Source of the DNA: Bolinopsis microptera
Lineage: Eukaryota; Ctenophora; Tentaculata; Lobata; Bolinopsidae
Direction of reading: 5' to 3'
DNA length: 64,000 bases
NCBI RefSeq assembly: GCF_026151205.1
Contig: NC_087075.1
Span: forward strand, 6,404,858 to 6,468,857
A program made the position numbers and the translations under genes. This document shows positions 48,801-49,118 of this stretch, piece after piece. Every line of letters starts with the position of its first letter. The first letter of the stretch is position 1. Under the pieces are notes generated by a model. It was not told the DNA's origin, did no database searches, and worked only from the letters and a program-made list of their open reading frames with translations.

Positions 48801-49000
48801 AGATATTCTCCCTGGGATGCTACTTCCTAGCGCTAGTTTTCCTGCCGGAATACTTTGACCCAGAGTTTCTCACCTCTACCAACTTTCTGCTAAAGTTTGT
48901 AGCACTCACTGCTGCTAGTTGTTTACCCCTCTTCATTATGAAGTACCTCCGTACACGATTCGCTCCTCCCATTTACGCCAAGTTACAGCAGTCCGGATAG
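3709..49000 (+). CDS. ATP9: P4-ATPase class 2, ATP9A/B-Neo1 orthologue
   Basis: Spliced CDS of 3396 nt (1131 residues) in 27 exons: 3709-3833, 7927-8028, 9799-9874, 20892-20984, 21839-21982, 23066-23182, 23904-24041, 24184-24273, 24448-24597, 27534-27694, 27854-28019, 42722-42832, 43074-43200, 43435-43530, 44309-44391, 44845-45043, 45190-45350, 45629-45751, 45839-45990, 46206-46276, 46524-46634, 47245-47398, 47659-47790, 47970-48079, 48250-48348, 48531-48637, 48803-49000. All joints are GT-AG and phase-consistent. The product matches the ATP9A/ATP9B/Neo1 branch, which acts at trans-Golgi and endosome membranes and needs no CDC50 subunit. P-type ATPase signatures are complete: DGET, the phosphorylated Asp in DKTGT (residue 444), [12 protein letters not shown] and [10 protein letters not shown]. 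Length is usual for the family. The start is the first ATG of the only open frame in exon 1. Confidence 0.95.
4151..4549. repeat. Minisatellite of GGTTACT / GGTAACT units
   Basis: About 400 bases are built from 6-7 bp variants of ACTGGTTACT and its near-palindrome ACTGGTAACC, with longer repeats of the type 'caagtaactgtactgg'. The array lies in ATP9 intron 1, about 400 bp upstream of the nested RBM19 gene. Confidence 0.92.
4954..7374 (+). CDS. RBM19: RBM19/MRD1, six-RRM ribosome biogenesis protein
   Basis: An intronless frame of 806 residues from the ATG that gives [12 protein letters not shown], the family's conserved start; the frame is open for 13 more codons upstream. Six RNA-recognition motifs lie near residues 2-77, 203-280, 313-388, 490-560, 591-672 and 693-775, each with RNP2/RNP1 cores (for example VRNLPYECT and KGFAYVTF in RRM3). 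Acidic-basic linkers separate RRM1-2 and RRM3-4. The family acts in the nucleolus on pre-rRNA for 40S maturation. The length is slightly under human RBM19 (about 960). It lies inside ATP9 intron 1 on the same strand. A pyrimidine-AG directly before the ATG (4946-4952) could be the acceptor of a 5' UTR intron. Loss of all coding introns suggests a retrocopy or intron loss. Confidence 0.93.
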   Translation: MSRVIVKNLPKTITVDRLIKHFSSHGTVTDVKLMKTKDGVFRKFAFVGFQNDDESHKAMGFFNKTFIDSSKIVVESAIPFGDGNLARPWSKYSAGSSANDANQGSTAIEKKRKKLKSGNESDSEDEEFQEFLDVHKKDRTIWGNDETVMSGKKRNVDEAVSDSSSDEEYDQEVTGSSNKIKKLEPSKVPTTDEVSGPEIPSHRYTVVLKGIPFAATEADIKKFFHPLAYRTVRMTLDKKGRPSGKCFVDFKSESDLRKSLKYNKKYMGPRYVEVFRDTGTKAEKDGVPQNQRKNFTFSSNLPDESKDSADSGCLFVRNLPYECTDEQLKSHFEKIGPVSVIDLPLTKNNKTKGFAYVTFLFPEHAIKATNELTFKPFQGRLIHIIPSNKVDEEGNEDDSTDFKKKKLKKQKQSLQDGKCWNTLFLNQNAVSEYLAHRLKVSKSDVLDPNSENSAIQLALGETQLLQEIKEFLTNEGVILDAFTSSKRSKRIIVCKNIPFGTQERELNELFSEHGSIGRLVLPPTGTIALIEYLDPSEAMKAYKKLSYSKFKHIPLYLEWAPEETFSEQFKPSDKKVYKTVDEDLENMEHATLFVKNLNFDTTEAQLKAFFEKSGSVTSVSIAKKPSPKSANGFLSRGYGFVEFGSKESAKDAMKKLNGKLLQDYAVELKLSEKQISKVPETVEKARNLKEASAKLLIKNIPFETTRKDLRKLFSAFGDIKHIRLPKKLAGTGDHRGFAFVEFSSIAEARKAFEATGDSTHIYGRRLVVEWAKEDATVAEMREKTAEVFVPTEVEKKKKTVQGLEIS
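7375..7926. other. RBM19 3' flank and end of ATP9 intron 1
   Basis: AT-rich sequence that must contain the RBM19 3' UTR and the ATP9 exon 2 acceptor (TTCCAG at 7921-7926). I see no clear AATAAA, repeat or further exon. Confidence 0.4.
8033..8080. repeat. 10-bp array at the ATP9 exon 2 donor
   Basis: Four to five copies of AGTGATCATT begin within five bases of the exon 2 splice donor (8029). Confidence 0.8.
8755..8827. repeat. ACTATAC microsatellite
   Basis: Seven-bp units ACTATAC repeated about ten times in ATP9 intron 2. The short open frame through it is an artefact of the repeat. Confidence 0.92.
8910..9094. mobile_element. MITE with TTA target duplication
   Basis: A 185-bp element with imperfect terminal inverted repeats of about 27 bp: GGGGTCGTTCACATA at the left and its reverse complement at the right, with TACGTAATCA-like inner parts. 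It is flanked by TTA on both sides (8907-8909 and 9095-9097). A 3-bp TTA duplication is typical of PIF/Harbinger-type DNA transposons. It has no coding capacity, and its interior contains two G-rich runs. Confidence 0.82.
9222..9420. repeat. TGTACATTG and CTGTGTGAA microsatellites
   Basis: Two adjoining low-complexity tracts: TGTACATTG-type units around 9225-9292, then CTGTGTGAA-type units around 9363-9422. Overlapping open frames on both strands here are repeat artefacts. Confidence 0.8.
9685..9780. repeat. Array at the ATP9 exon 3 acceptor
   Basis: Repeats of 'accatgtgaccagtaacg' followed by 'tttctttatattttaacc' (unit about 38 bp, two full copies plus parts) end about 20 bases before the exon 3 acceptor (9798). 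Confidence 0.8.
10434..11044 (+). pseudogene. LINE A ORF1 N-terminal part, frame-broken
   Basis: An ATG at 10434 opens [14 protein letters not shown] and runs to a TAG near 10540. The coding sense continues in another frame from 10529 to the stop at 11044. That frame is low in complexity, rich in Pro, Ser, Thr and Lys, with a tandem copy of [12 protein letters not shown] (10543 and 10612). The AlkB frame then opens from about 11029. Each shift moves the frame in the same direction, and I see no classical slippery heptamer, so decay is the simplest reading. Confidence 0.5.
11029..12288 (+). CDS. LINE A ORF1: AlkB dioxygenase + SGNH hydrolase
   Basis: No ATG precedes the domain; the frame opens at about 11029 after a stop. 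Numbering from the TTG at 11080 gives 402 residues. Residues about 1-170 look like an AlkB-type 2-oxoglutarate/Fe(II) dioxygenase: H92-S-D94 and H150 (Fe ligands) and R162-x5-R168 (2OG and substrate side), with the HWQHGI context usual for AlkB. A Pro-rich linker (172-200) leads to an SGNH/GDSL hydrolase: D211-S212 (nucleophile block), G259-I-N261-D262 (block III) and H351-G-I-H354 where DxxH is usual. Esterase modules are known in CR1-like LINEs. AlkB proteins oxidatively remove methyl groups from bases or proteins; the role in the retrotransposon is inference. Confidence 0.85.
   Translation, partial: HSGEVESIPNPPPPVRFLDCDFGELSFDEIYRELDFNMKHPGGRSTSYFGSVPYSYGRTNHRASHDKPLPPVLQRIFDCLHKSDPDITPTNYTCLCTYYKDGSVGIPLHSDSESSIVEDSLIYTASFGSTRIMRMSTSTGPFVEHNIPLEHGSVFAMSRSDQNHWQHGIERDPMLRQPRISLTLRKLKQPDPTALPAPAAPTRVPPVAPPTQIQSPTSRHSRVLFIHDSIHRETPEWLFDQIPGHRCQKRLNYQLVNSLEHQHEFKHSKAVVLSCGINDLARYGQSARSLADNFCPRFIDSCNNNKNTEFMFCALSMTKFNWLNAEIDAFNIIMLNLAKDIPNLSFFDAHAVIKRVNSYYVWDRNDRHGIHLYHEVQRVVAHELVNCVGKLCGSEQRRHRNCEWLYHHKPNSLSRYNRS
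12928..16332 (+). CDS. LINE A ORF2: zinc finger, endonuclease, reverse transcriptase
   Basis: An intact frame of 1134 residues. A C4HC3 PHD-like zinc finger lies at the N-terminus (C15, C18, C31, C34, H39, C42, C49, C52). An apurinic-type endonuclease follows from about residue 130 ([28 protein letters not shown]). The reverse transcriptase is near 650-900, with [46 protein letters not shown] and the catalytic YADD. The C-terminal thumb region has [12 protein letters not shown] and [10 protein letters not shown]. It nicks target DNA and primes reverse transcription there. All key residues are present, unlike in LINE B. Confidence 0.95.
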   Translation: MEPTVTSENKVKIKCSSCSGWCYSIRNIRTCSWCQSNVHVKCFKDNLGCTSCCESIIPGFHATYYEIYDDYSKLNSDIFNPYDQNSRFNLIGDAMTNEEHQDSTWSNISSFLTSCQYKQQRNVKKSTCSQLKTFSMNIRSLIKNIDQLRDDIETYDKYDILCFNETNCTLGKLPNGINDVTLDGFHEPFIQDPIRPSGKGGGLATYVHKRVVDYDKIDIFTPNPEPTNTSGEFQFIKLHQCKGYNRTKIIGNVYRSPARRPEAFLEIFKNTLHNLGRHTRKHMTLHGDFNLDLLKHSSDQACQNIIDIASSYGFIQIVSRPTRLTDHSATLIDHIYTNNLEDTISCNVLTTDMSDHLAIVTTINLDNTPTSSYRSASNSQNVSQTETRRFNDTNNQKFRDLITDESWSEIFNNTNDANEQFNNLNTAYNKIYESAYPTKRQSRRQNERVNPKPWMLPWLEEAIERKNESYYDFVKEPSDSNRSKYDRLKKFCNKHIDKAKNKHFKKFFEQNKENSKKQWQMINSLLNRKKSKHTSIKLTDEDGSISTPAAVAEKFNDYFSNIAPKIKSEISSRTTFDPGGTHSTLRNATPSSIYLKPVTATEIQDVINLLKNKATLDTKIEPLKIANSCPSFTSVLAHVVNSSFEQGIFPQALKEAKVVPIHKGGSKSDIKNYRPISLLASFSKVFEKLMHNRVISFLDKYSILCENQYGFRPGRSCEHALLNAKDTILNSMSKKQVTLLLLIDFSKAFDLVDHSILLRKLDHYGIRGQALNWFKSYLTNRKQFVSIGSSKSSTNQILYGVPQGSILGPLLFIIYINDLPQISDIANFIMYADDANIFLIGENLNEVYDKLITLSDALVKWVDNNGLALNLKKTNYMIFSRQRNLNYRDVAISGVTIERKTEARFLGVIIDDKLNWSHHISAMKMKMSRYIGVMYKLKKYLPLEARLQIYQSFVQSHLNYCSLVWGFAAKSHIESLFVKQKMGLRAVLPGFVNYWYKDGIPPASTKSGFYSHKILTVHSIIVKNALILMHKLKNFPNLVPLSLKKTIPKSAPLFNTNLDSILTTQWSEKYGQHPYNNSVFFKGPLLAINRYNVAATSPPSLFNLNIYKTCIKTMLIDQQNENIEDDWPNFMLYV
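17809..19881 (-). mobile_element. LINE C, 5'-truncated insertion
   Basis: A minus-strand LINE fragment flanked by an 11-bp target-site duplication TTTAGCCAGTT (17798-17808 and 19882-19892). It begins inside the coding region (5' truncation, as is usual for target-primed reverse transcription) and ends about 60 bases after the stop. It interrupts a gene of the larger TIR element, so it inserted after that element. Confidence 0.85.
17870..19879 (-). CDS. LINE C reverse transcriptase, partial ORF2
   Basis: The frame is open from 19879; the first Met, at 19816, gives 648 residues. Reverse transcriptase blocks: [77 protein letters not shown] and YSDD in place of the usual FADD/YADD. The C-terminus has [12 protein letters not shown] and [15 protein letters not shown], typical of non-LTR ORF2 tails. 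The endonuclease is missing because of 5' truncation. The YSDD catalytic motif and the divergent block E (GASQGDS) set it apart from LINEs A and B. The frame is intact, suggesting a fairly young insertion. Confidence 0.88.
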   Translation of the reverse strand, partial: KHKSFSTDPEIAELSLERKQLMIANMQNKFPTNRKHVKTNINQLRRKITKRLRDINNRSADTLVEEVNNTDDARRYFGASKILAKGYVRPALTVHNPAGNIAGTNEEKARIIKEYFEAEFNDADEPTLPAFLDPPSSLNSPITVAEIERAISKLKSGKAVGIDKVPGEVMKALNNPLLHEELANVFNESFEKNIHIEAIGAGILTPLAKPGKTRGPVKSIRPLQLTLLNVSRKILSLIVLNRIERAVDNFTGPFQAAYKAGRSSADLVWAQSMLISVVMKKEFEWNKVSIDMSAAFNTIRRGTTIRLLEAAGCSRDDLRLVQYLMANTTLVVRVCSTDSEMFSFNIGASQGDSTAGKLFTLNLAGAVVHIRAVLPSRPNPPIADNHMPLESGYSDDLEEIGEDMEELQDIFQISKNILSEWSLFVNDTKTKFTRVYLEEVGACDEWDNELRGKEEWRNETLLDTKLGSEQDVTNRINKANSAFWSFDKLWCQGSERSQITEKRKIKLYDSLVVSVLLYNCCCWAVPQHVLESVDVLQRKHLKRILHIYWPSSISNKALYARTQTRPLYERVEKARWAMLGHVLRSDNDTPAYQSLLFATLGCQTLKGRVGRHRTNLYDIIVKKDLFKRQIYLKNEDDFTNLVNLARDRVGWRSLFTLRHIERMSLRKRK
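20195..20430. repeat. Tandem repeat near the TIR element right end
   Basis: Three diverged copies, about 70-95 bp each, of a unit with 'ttgtaatataatatcgtgacaaattg', 'tttgagcgataactttta' and 'catcattagac'. They lie between the end of the split gene and the right terminal repeat. No coding frame passes through. Confidence 0.75.
20892..24597 (+). CDS. ATP9: ATP9 exons 4-9: M1-M2 and actuator domain
   Basis: Exon 4 carries [12 protein letters not shown], the conserved entry to the first membrane pair. Exon 5 carries that pair ([18 protein letters not shown], then [11 protein letters not shown]). Exons 6-9 carry the actuator domain with [10 protein letters not shown], where the DGET loop drives dephosphorylation, and IENTMWANT with the RSSMNTS motif. 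All of exons 4-9 are phase 0 at both ends, so skipping any one of them would keep the frame. Confidence 0.93.
21107..21538 (-). mobile_element. tRNA-derived SINE, about 430 bp
   Basis: On the minus strand a tRNA-like head starts at 21538 (GGCCAGGTAGCGCAGTTGG, A box) with a B box GAGTTCGAATCC near 21470. An unrelated body of about 330 bp follows, then a tail of (ATAAG)n repeats at 21110-21131. The head resembles a tRNA-Thr type by its anticodon arm. The D-arm carries a 12-bp tandem duplication of GTTGGTTAATCA. It lies in ATP9 intron 4. I could not settle the target duplication. Confidence 0.8.
21600..21832. repeat. TTAACTAA array at the ATP9 exon 5 acceptor
   Basis: Four-bp-based repeats (TTAA, CTAA in varying order) fill more than 200 bases and run to within five bases of the exon 5 acceptor (TTCCCAG, 21832-21838). 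Confidence 0.9.
22026..22104. repeat. Perfect 31-bp inverted repeat (hairpin)
   Basis: The arms 22026-22056 and 22074-22104 are exact reverse complements, around a 17-nt loop. The arm contains GATGGCCAGGCCTACT. It lies in ATP9 intron 5, about 45 bp after the exon 5 donor. It could be a fold-back transposon, a small-RNA hairpin, or a recent inverted duplication. No coding frame. Confidence 0.92.
22440..23065. repeat. Array with six copied exon 6 splice acceptors
   Basis: A TTAACTAA-type satellite in which the intron-exon boundary of exon 6 has been copied. Six units contain AACAG followed by the first 27 bases of exon 6. The copied exon starts are at 22474, 22705, 22782, 22851, 22912 and 22989; the true one is at 23066. 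Each copy encodes RRLRDNEVN (RRLRDKEVN in the third) and is then stopped by an in-frame TAA from the satellite. The rightmost two copies match the true exon best. Confidence 0.93.
23183..23903. other. ATP9 intron 6 with TGTACA repeat
   Basis: AT-rich sequence without a recognisable gene. A GC-richer patch lies around 23380-23660 that may be an unidentified repeat. At 23811-23892 a TGTACAATG/TGTACAC microsatellite ends about ten bases before the exon 7 acceptor. Confidence 0.5.
24947..25008. repeat. Direct repeat left of the MATE gene
   Basis: About 62 bases (ACCATTTTAGTT, then ATCAGATCCTTGTACAGCGCC, AAATAAAGTTGACAC) recur in diverged form at 27263-27329. The pair brackets the nested MATE gene, just beyond its 3' end here and upstream of its 5' end there. 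Confidence 0.75.
25043..26743 (-). CDS. MATE-family multidrug/toxin extrusion transporter
   Basis: An intronless frame of 566 residues, antisense inside ATP9 intron 9. It has the MATE (SLC47/NorM) pattern: about 12 hydrophobic helices in two six-helix halves. The first half has the typical LVGRIGS-like segment ([19 protein letters not shown]), [16 protein letters not shown] and [16 protein letters not shown] long acidic cytosolic tail (about 475-540) and a final helix ([19 protein letters not shown]) resemble the 13th helix of animal MATE proteins. These exchange organic cations for protons at the plasma membrane. I chose the first Met of the frame; others follow at residue 18. The lack of introns and the flanking direct repeats suggest retroposition or transposition. 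It is not clear whether it is expressed from its own promoter. Confidence 0.9.
   Translation of the reverse strand: MPVHGNSIISHKFQFSNAMTSLQNRASYPTLQAEWEALKLITPISFLCLLNSGATSITLLYAGRIGSHVLDGVGLASTISSTVVFAFAVGYANVFDTYGPQVYGSKHKKDLSTVTLKCILQGLILYLLTLGPYLFAVYIIDALPNDDNSVGDASAFKDVAKEYLRMTCIFGYIYYLIKILGNYLAIQKQTKFVYVIAVISFSSHLLFNYILVEILSLETSGLALAVLGSNLTTLAVLLMICFVMIKKGTLLWGGIHEGLYTNWLPMIKLGLSGVVSIMAEIGLFQLAVFLSKFDGTIVLSTFLIQFRLISFAFTPNLGIAYSAAVLIGKSLSRGDLNEVKLHMKLAIFNVIIESLVLIIIIYLVRKPFMMLFTADEDVIIMGCDTMWWLCLQLPFDHLQCVLAKGILVPFGKQRYIAVASSIVAYGVCVPIVAITVFLTDLEVAGLYISYLSFGILQSLTMGYRIWKLDLRSEVHKASIRIKESTFDRNQDSEDRTGTVNLAYKAGDDEVVETEGTNTGTDNLEEEGAEKILQPSSSRDKKIILMTLIGATLSCAVLGLLSVIIKT
26744..27533. other. 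MATE upstream region and rest of ATP9 intron 9
   Basis: Holds a doubled 'cgtagaacaagaaccaaa' (26862 and 26899), a doubled 60-bp unit starting CATTCTGTACGTGATAACG (27131 and 27191) with G-runs, and the right-hand direct repeat (27263-27329). I see no exon or defined promoter element. Confidence 0.6.
27263..27329. repeat. Direct repeat right of the MATE gene
   Basis: Diverged copy of 24947-25008. Shared blocks are ACCATTTTAGTT, ATCAGAT, ACAGCGCC and AAATAAAGTTGA. Confidence 0.75.
27534..28019 (+). CDS. ATP9: ATP9 exons 10-11: M3-M4 and DKTGT
   Basis: Exon 10 (27534-27694) holds M3 and the start of M4. Exon 11 (27854-28019) continues with INLRVNLD and ends just after the phosphorylation motif [12 protein letters not shown]. 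The Ile-Asn-Leu M4 context replaces the Pro-Glu of ion-pumping P-types, as expected for P4 enzymes. A 14.7-kb intron follows directly. Confidence 0.95.
28022..28130. repeat. TGACGTCA-containing array at the exon 11 donor
   Basis: Five copies of the palindrome TGACGTCA, most in a 26-bp unit 'ttctgtgacgtcataatatg'. The array begins two bases after the exon 11 splice donor. TGACGTCA is the full CREB/ATF site, but nothing shows that it is used as such in this intron. Confidence 0.88.
28131..29390. other. ATP9 intron 11, left part
   Basis: No gene seen. It contains an imperfect hairpin at 28843-28893 (CACGATCGCAGAA opposite TTCTGTGATCGTG around the loop CCAATTGT) and a GC-richer patch near 28480-28560 that may be a short interspersed repeat. 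LINE B sequence begins somewhere before 29474. Confidence 0.45.
30224..30966 (-). repeat. Copia left LTR (3' LTR of the element)
   Basis: 743 bp, TG...CA ends on the plus strand (TGTTACAACC to TATTATAACA). By eye it is identical to the LTR at 36965-37707. Flanked on the outside by TCCTC. On the minus strand a purine-rich tract (TTGGGATGAG) sits directly before it. Confidence 0.95.
32190..32265 (-). repeat. Doubled hairpin right after the gag-pol stop
   Basis: A 36-bp unit containing CCTGAGTATAAGCTCAGG (6-bp stem, 6-nt loop) occurs twice in tandem (about 32193-32228 and 32229-32264). It lies within a few bases of the stop codon of the copia gag-pol frame, on its 3' side. It might serve in translation, RNA packaging or 3' processing; this is speculation. 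Confidence 0.8.
32266..36885 (-). CDS. Copia gag-pol polyprotein
   Basis: One frame of 1539 residues, start [11 protein letters not shown]. In order: gag region (1-300), CCHC zinc knuckle [14 protein letters not shown] near 312, aspartic protease [12 protein letters not shown] near 377, integrase with an HHCC-type region ([16 protein letters not shown]) and the DDE block SDNGGEF near 652, Ty1/copia-type reverse transcriptase ([35 protein letters not shown] near 1219; usual YVDD reads HVDD) and RNase H (FYSDASVGN near 1375, ending ADCLTKKG). Integrase before RT is the copia order. The frame has no breaks. Confidence 0.97.
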   Translation of the reverse strand: MGSERIPVLNDATDYGLWKKEVNIWVLGTQAKEAQQAARLIGFMSGKAHEAAIQILPAELGTVAKLTSELDKLFLKDDTQSLFQAIEEFEQYNRSKEDSIDDYIRGFEQRYKRLKSLREDKDAYEDGIKAFKLLHQASLTSEQKRLIRATTETLTYDGMVKALKRTFGDGSGIISSSSNDQGKSTNPYFSEASSSGLKIKQEPVFYTKDSYHSSSSASDRSGYCSSGSDKRNQHSSTSDGEQEDEENVLYFQGGKYQKVRNTQRPEEKSYQRPNSTEPFQRQRPTGQSYQRQSPNYYQREGFMNKAENFKKTTCLICGSPEHRVIGCPYNTFNAKKKEDNKRLTFLTNVIQLESEVALPERDERYTFFIGETVNKALLDTGASSTVCGKQWLRIYEESLSPEETMKIKSEHCETTFRFGDGNRVKSTQLVSLPVKMFGRNITLKTYVVDSEIPLLLSRQTMNEFRFVIDMWQKKVFAMGGEEHILDTQSGHLVVSIGRSEDTVSSVKEETAFLVDINDSKKTANHLHRYFAHGSTTKIGEWIKTTKIPNVTEVIKELEICEKSCDWCMKYKSREKPHRKVAIPSGNTFNDVVAVDLKKLDNGIWIVHYIDTVTRFTVAAPLKTKTGKEIMTKTFNHWISIFGRMNTLMSDNGGEFVNDDFLEMCSMCSINFKTSPASSPWCNGMIERHHSLLSGMVNAILEEQNCNIEIAIAWACNAKNSLNNVFGFSPYQLVFGRTPSVPSVLEYENLPVLNGTTASKIVAENLYAMETARKKFIELENSAKLKRVLRERVYESNNAKYTAGDQVYYKKDKTFLGPGYVVGQLANSVLIKHGGALIRVNPCKIVLKKRADEMINGESSPTDEEPEKEQRPHPETKAHDSHESEGEKRNSSKKKTQLYESVYNSDSEEDGVSTSTSAVNDEIDTSSIEVHQAETEPLPQEATPSVEDEENQQNLTNFEQLKRKKNVVILKKSDVIRYKDGDNAEWTNGLIDSRAGKATGTLKNSYNVQIDGEDEAQVIDFTDKEVERLLCIEEDNLTFNVEMSKESNTKIREAKELEIKKFGEFEVYKEVKDTGQSVVSSRWIITEKDSKVKARLVARGFEENYPRSDAPTINKTSLRLLFTIATSKRWQLESLDITAAFLQSEEISRDVYLKPPADIRKNGIIWKLRKPVYGLGDSARKWYLTLSEYLKERCIMSKLDKCVFKQMENGKLQGVVVTHVDDLLYAGTAKFQKEIIAGIRKKFKISRMNAGIFTYLGWNVHQELETIKIDQRNYGDTIQPIEISPTRIKEVDSILNEEEKKNYQGQLGKLLWLSGQSRPDLSFDTLELSTYANKPCIKHVKVLNKVVKKIPGGPQCLSYRAMDLDKEKIHIIFYSDASVGNLFTESGNQADSGRGYLVFVSNGKTANLVDWSSRKIKRVVHSAFAAETLACNDGMGAAIYVRQILSEILYGDPKLRVIPIHGFIDSNQLLQSIQSTKQCEEKRLRLDVSEIQECVERGDIESITWVPTQKMLADCLTKKGANSEDLCRVIETGLFQNSQF
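36955..36963 (-). promoter_or_regulatory. Copia primer-binding site
   Basis: On the minus strand TGGTAGCAG follows the 5' LTR after one base. It is complementary to the 3' end of an initiator tRNA-Met (CTGCTACCA), a known primer type for LTR retrotransposons. Confidence 0.7.
36965..37707 (-). repeat. Copia right LTR (5' LTR of the element)
   Basis: 743 bp, same sequence as 30224-30966 as far as I can compare by eye. It should carry the promoter of the element; I did not find an unambiguous TATA box. Confidence 0.95.
40351..42483 (-). CDS. LINE B ORF1: PHD finger, AlkB, SGNH hydrolase
   Basis: An open frame of 710 residues; Met22 (MSGTGIK) may be the better start because residues 1-21 are hydrophobic and atypical. 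A canonical PHD finger (C56, C58, C70, C73, H78, C81, C100, C103) is followed by a helical, probably coiled-coil stretch (about 130-280). Next is an AlkB-type dioxygenase (about 360-482) with H405-S-D407, H461 and R473-x5-R479, in the order and spacing of the family. An SGNH hydrolase (about 485-680) follows with D494-S495, G543-I-N545-D546 and D648-Y-L-H651, all catalytic blocks intact. The C-terminus is basic ([10 protein letters not shown]). PHD fingers bind histone tails; esterase and PHD are known in CR1-like ORF1 proteins. The AlkB module is the unusual part. Confidence 0.9.
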   Translation of the reverse strand: MSNSLFVCCAVFISCVLLGCVMSGTGIKTPSTGNRRGSVTGTGQNTKKEHHNVDRCPCSQSNTGSFKLVCTGCKQNWHADCLGLKGITKPSILKLEQWLCPFCYVAPVPTNSHDNFCYKCRNTLSLQQSNSDYEVHSACQNLKDMETLTKSLSTIDVDKMKESIQVIQNLDLHLQHLLTNEHGLKDHQNRVKSIEDHCKGELSEDVNGVKTAIEDLQKQITDLSTKGLVSSTAPKLDTEKLIHDIIDQLDEHTRQEPHISLELKGIKQSLDQLSTQQTTIPHDKPSSGSALNDKHLLSKTIFKNEEKPVADTVEEFIDSDAESDLLQYCESLQFSKENGHSVCSFGEKYKYSGSRDENKKNAEIPEKLAALILKINEKFCAEENPVTNSVLINRYEEGEGYLPEHSDNEPVIHPESSILTLSIGGECEVLFTEMNNSVHTHKCTPRSVYRMTRRSQAHYKHSIQKGSVTGAVRYSFTFRSIDGKNRASTCIFSDSNGSGMKFGEDHKRSFGKWLPGRNVWTPTIDDINPYLACGYKNVVIMCGINDVRRPSVKSQREIFAIFSLLEFKIEQIQEANPTAQVFLCPLLPTRNTDLNRKVLYFIELIRRELLPKNFGVQFVDGFDDFLDNNTGLLCPTLSREFDKYGRTDYLHLNWKGVAKLATLIRNTVLVRMHGGTDRRKRGRRDGKVGSTLYSHAAGGQPHVEGYQPPV
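42541..42721. other. End of ATP9 intron 11
   Basis: Short stretch between the approximate 5' end of LINE B and the exon 12 acceptor (42720-42721). Nothing recognisable. Confidence 0.4.
42722..45043 (+). CDS. ATP9: ATP9 exons 12-16: nucleotide-binding domain
   Basis: Five exons encode the first part of the N-domain. [13 protein letters not shown] follows the DKTGT exon. A variable Glu-rich and Lys/Arg-rich stretch covers exons 13-14. The ATP9-type core [15 protein letters not shown] comes in exon 15 and [11 protein letters not shown]...MKGADVV in exon 16. Exons 13 and 14 are the least conserved, and tandem arrays begin directly at both of their donors. Confidence 0.92.
43205..43370. repeat. 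GTCGTC-rich array at the exon 13 donor
   Basis: Units of about 35-50 bp built from 'cagtactgtcgtcgtaacaaac' and 'cacccagtacagtcgtcaat' begin within ten bases of the exon 13 donor (43201). An open frame across it is a repeat artefact. Confidence 0.85.
43537..43800. repeat. CACGTG-rich array at the exon 14 donor
   Basis: Repeats of 'gctactcgtcactattgtctgttagacacgtgatgtgctgtgtcacgtg' type begin six bases after the exon 14 donor (43531). About ten CACGTG hexamers occur within 260 bases. Confidence 0.88.
43801..44308. other. Rest of ATP9 intron 14
   Basis: No gene or clear repeat seen up to the exon 15 acceptor. Confidence 0.4.
44556..44842. repeat. 22-bp array at the exon 16 acceptor
   Basis: Thirteen near-identical copies of AATAATCACGTGACTTCCCT + CC. 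The last unit runs directly into the exon 16 acceptor (CAAG, 44841-44844), so the pyrimidine-rich half of the repeat unit is itself the polypyrimidine tract. Each unit carries TCACGTGAC, an E-box of the USF/MITF/TFEB type. Confidence 0.95.
45190..47398 (+). CDS. ATP9: ATP9 exons 17-22: P-domain
   Basis: These exons carry [28 protein letters not shown], the hinge [11 protein letters not shown] (exon 19), [11 protein letters not shown] (exon 21) and the Mg-binding [11 protein letters not shown] (exon 22). They are the most conserved part of the protein and fix the orthology to the ATP9 branch. Confidence 0.94.
46083..46154 (-). tRNA. tRNA-Pro (anticodon AGG)
   Basis: A 72-nt cloverleaf on the minus strand, without encoded CCA. 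Acceptor stem GGCTTGG with CCAAGCC, A box TGGTCTAGGGGTATG, anticodon arm TCTCGCTTAGGGTGCGAGA with loop CTTAGGG (anticodon AGG), and B box GGTTCAATTCC. The interior matches animal tRNA-Pro closely. It lies in ATP9 intron 19, antisense to the host gene, and should have its own Pol III promoter. Confidence 0.95.
46635..47244. other. ATP9 intron 21 with an unassigned open frame
   Basis: A plus-strand frame at 46732-47004 (about 90 residues) with fairly normal composition (for example [16 protein letters not shown]) lies in this intron. It could be a decayed gene or element fragment; I do not recognise it and it has no splice signals in the ATP9 frame. Confidence 0.3.
47659..49000 (+). CDS. ATP9: ATP9 exons 23-27: C-terminal membrane domain
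   Basis: Six membrane helices (M5-M10) are spread over these exons: [81 protein letters not shown] and [17 protein letters not shown]. The protein ends [19 protein letters not shown], the usual short cytosolic tail of the family. Confidence 0.93.
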
Positions 49001-49030
49001 AATTGACGCCACACACGACGAAGTCCGTCT

Positions 49031-49118
49031 TATGTGACGTCACAACTACTCACGTGACGTCACTACCCTTTACGTGACGTCACAACTACTTACGTGACGT
49101 CACTACCCTTCACGTGAT
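49031..49118. repeat. CACGTGACGTCA array after the ATP9 stop
   Basis: Four 20-bp units such as TACGTGACGTCACAACTACT lie in the presumed 3' UTR, starting 30 bases after the stop. Each contains TGACGTCA, in several cases fused to CACGTG. Confidence 0.88.
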
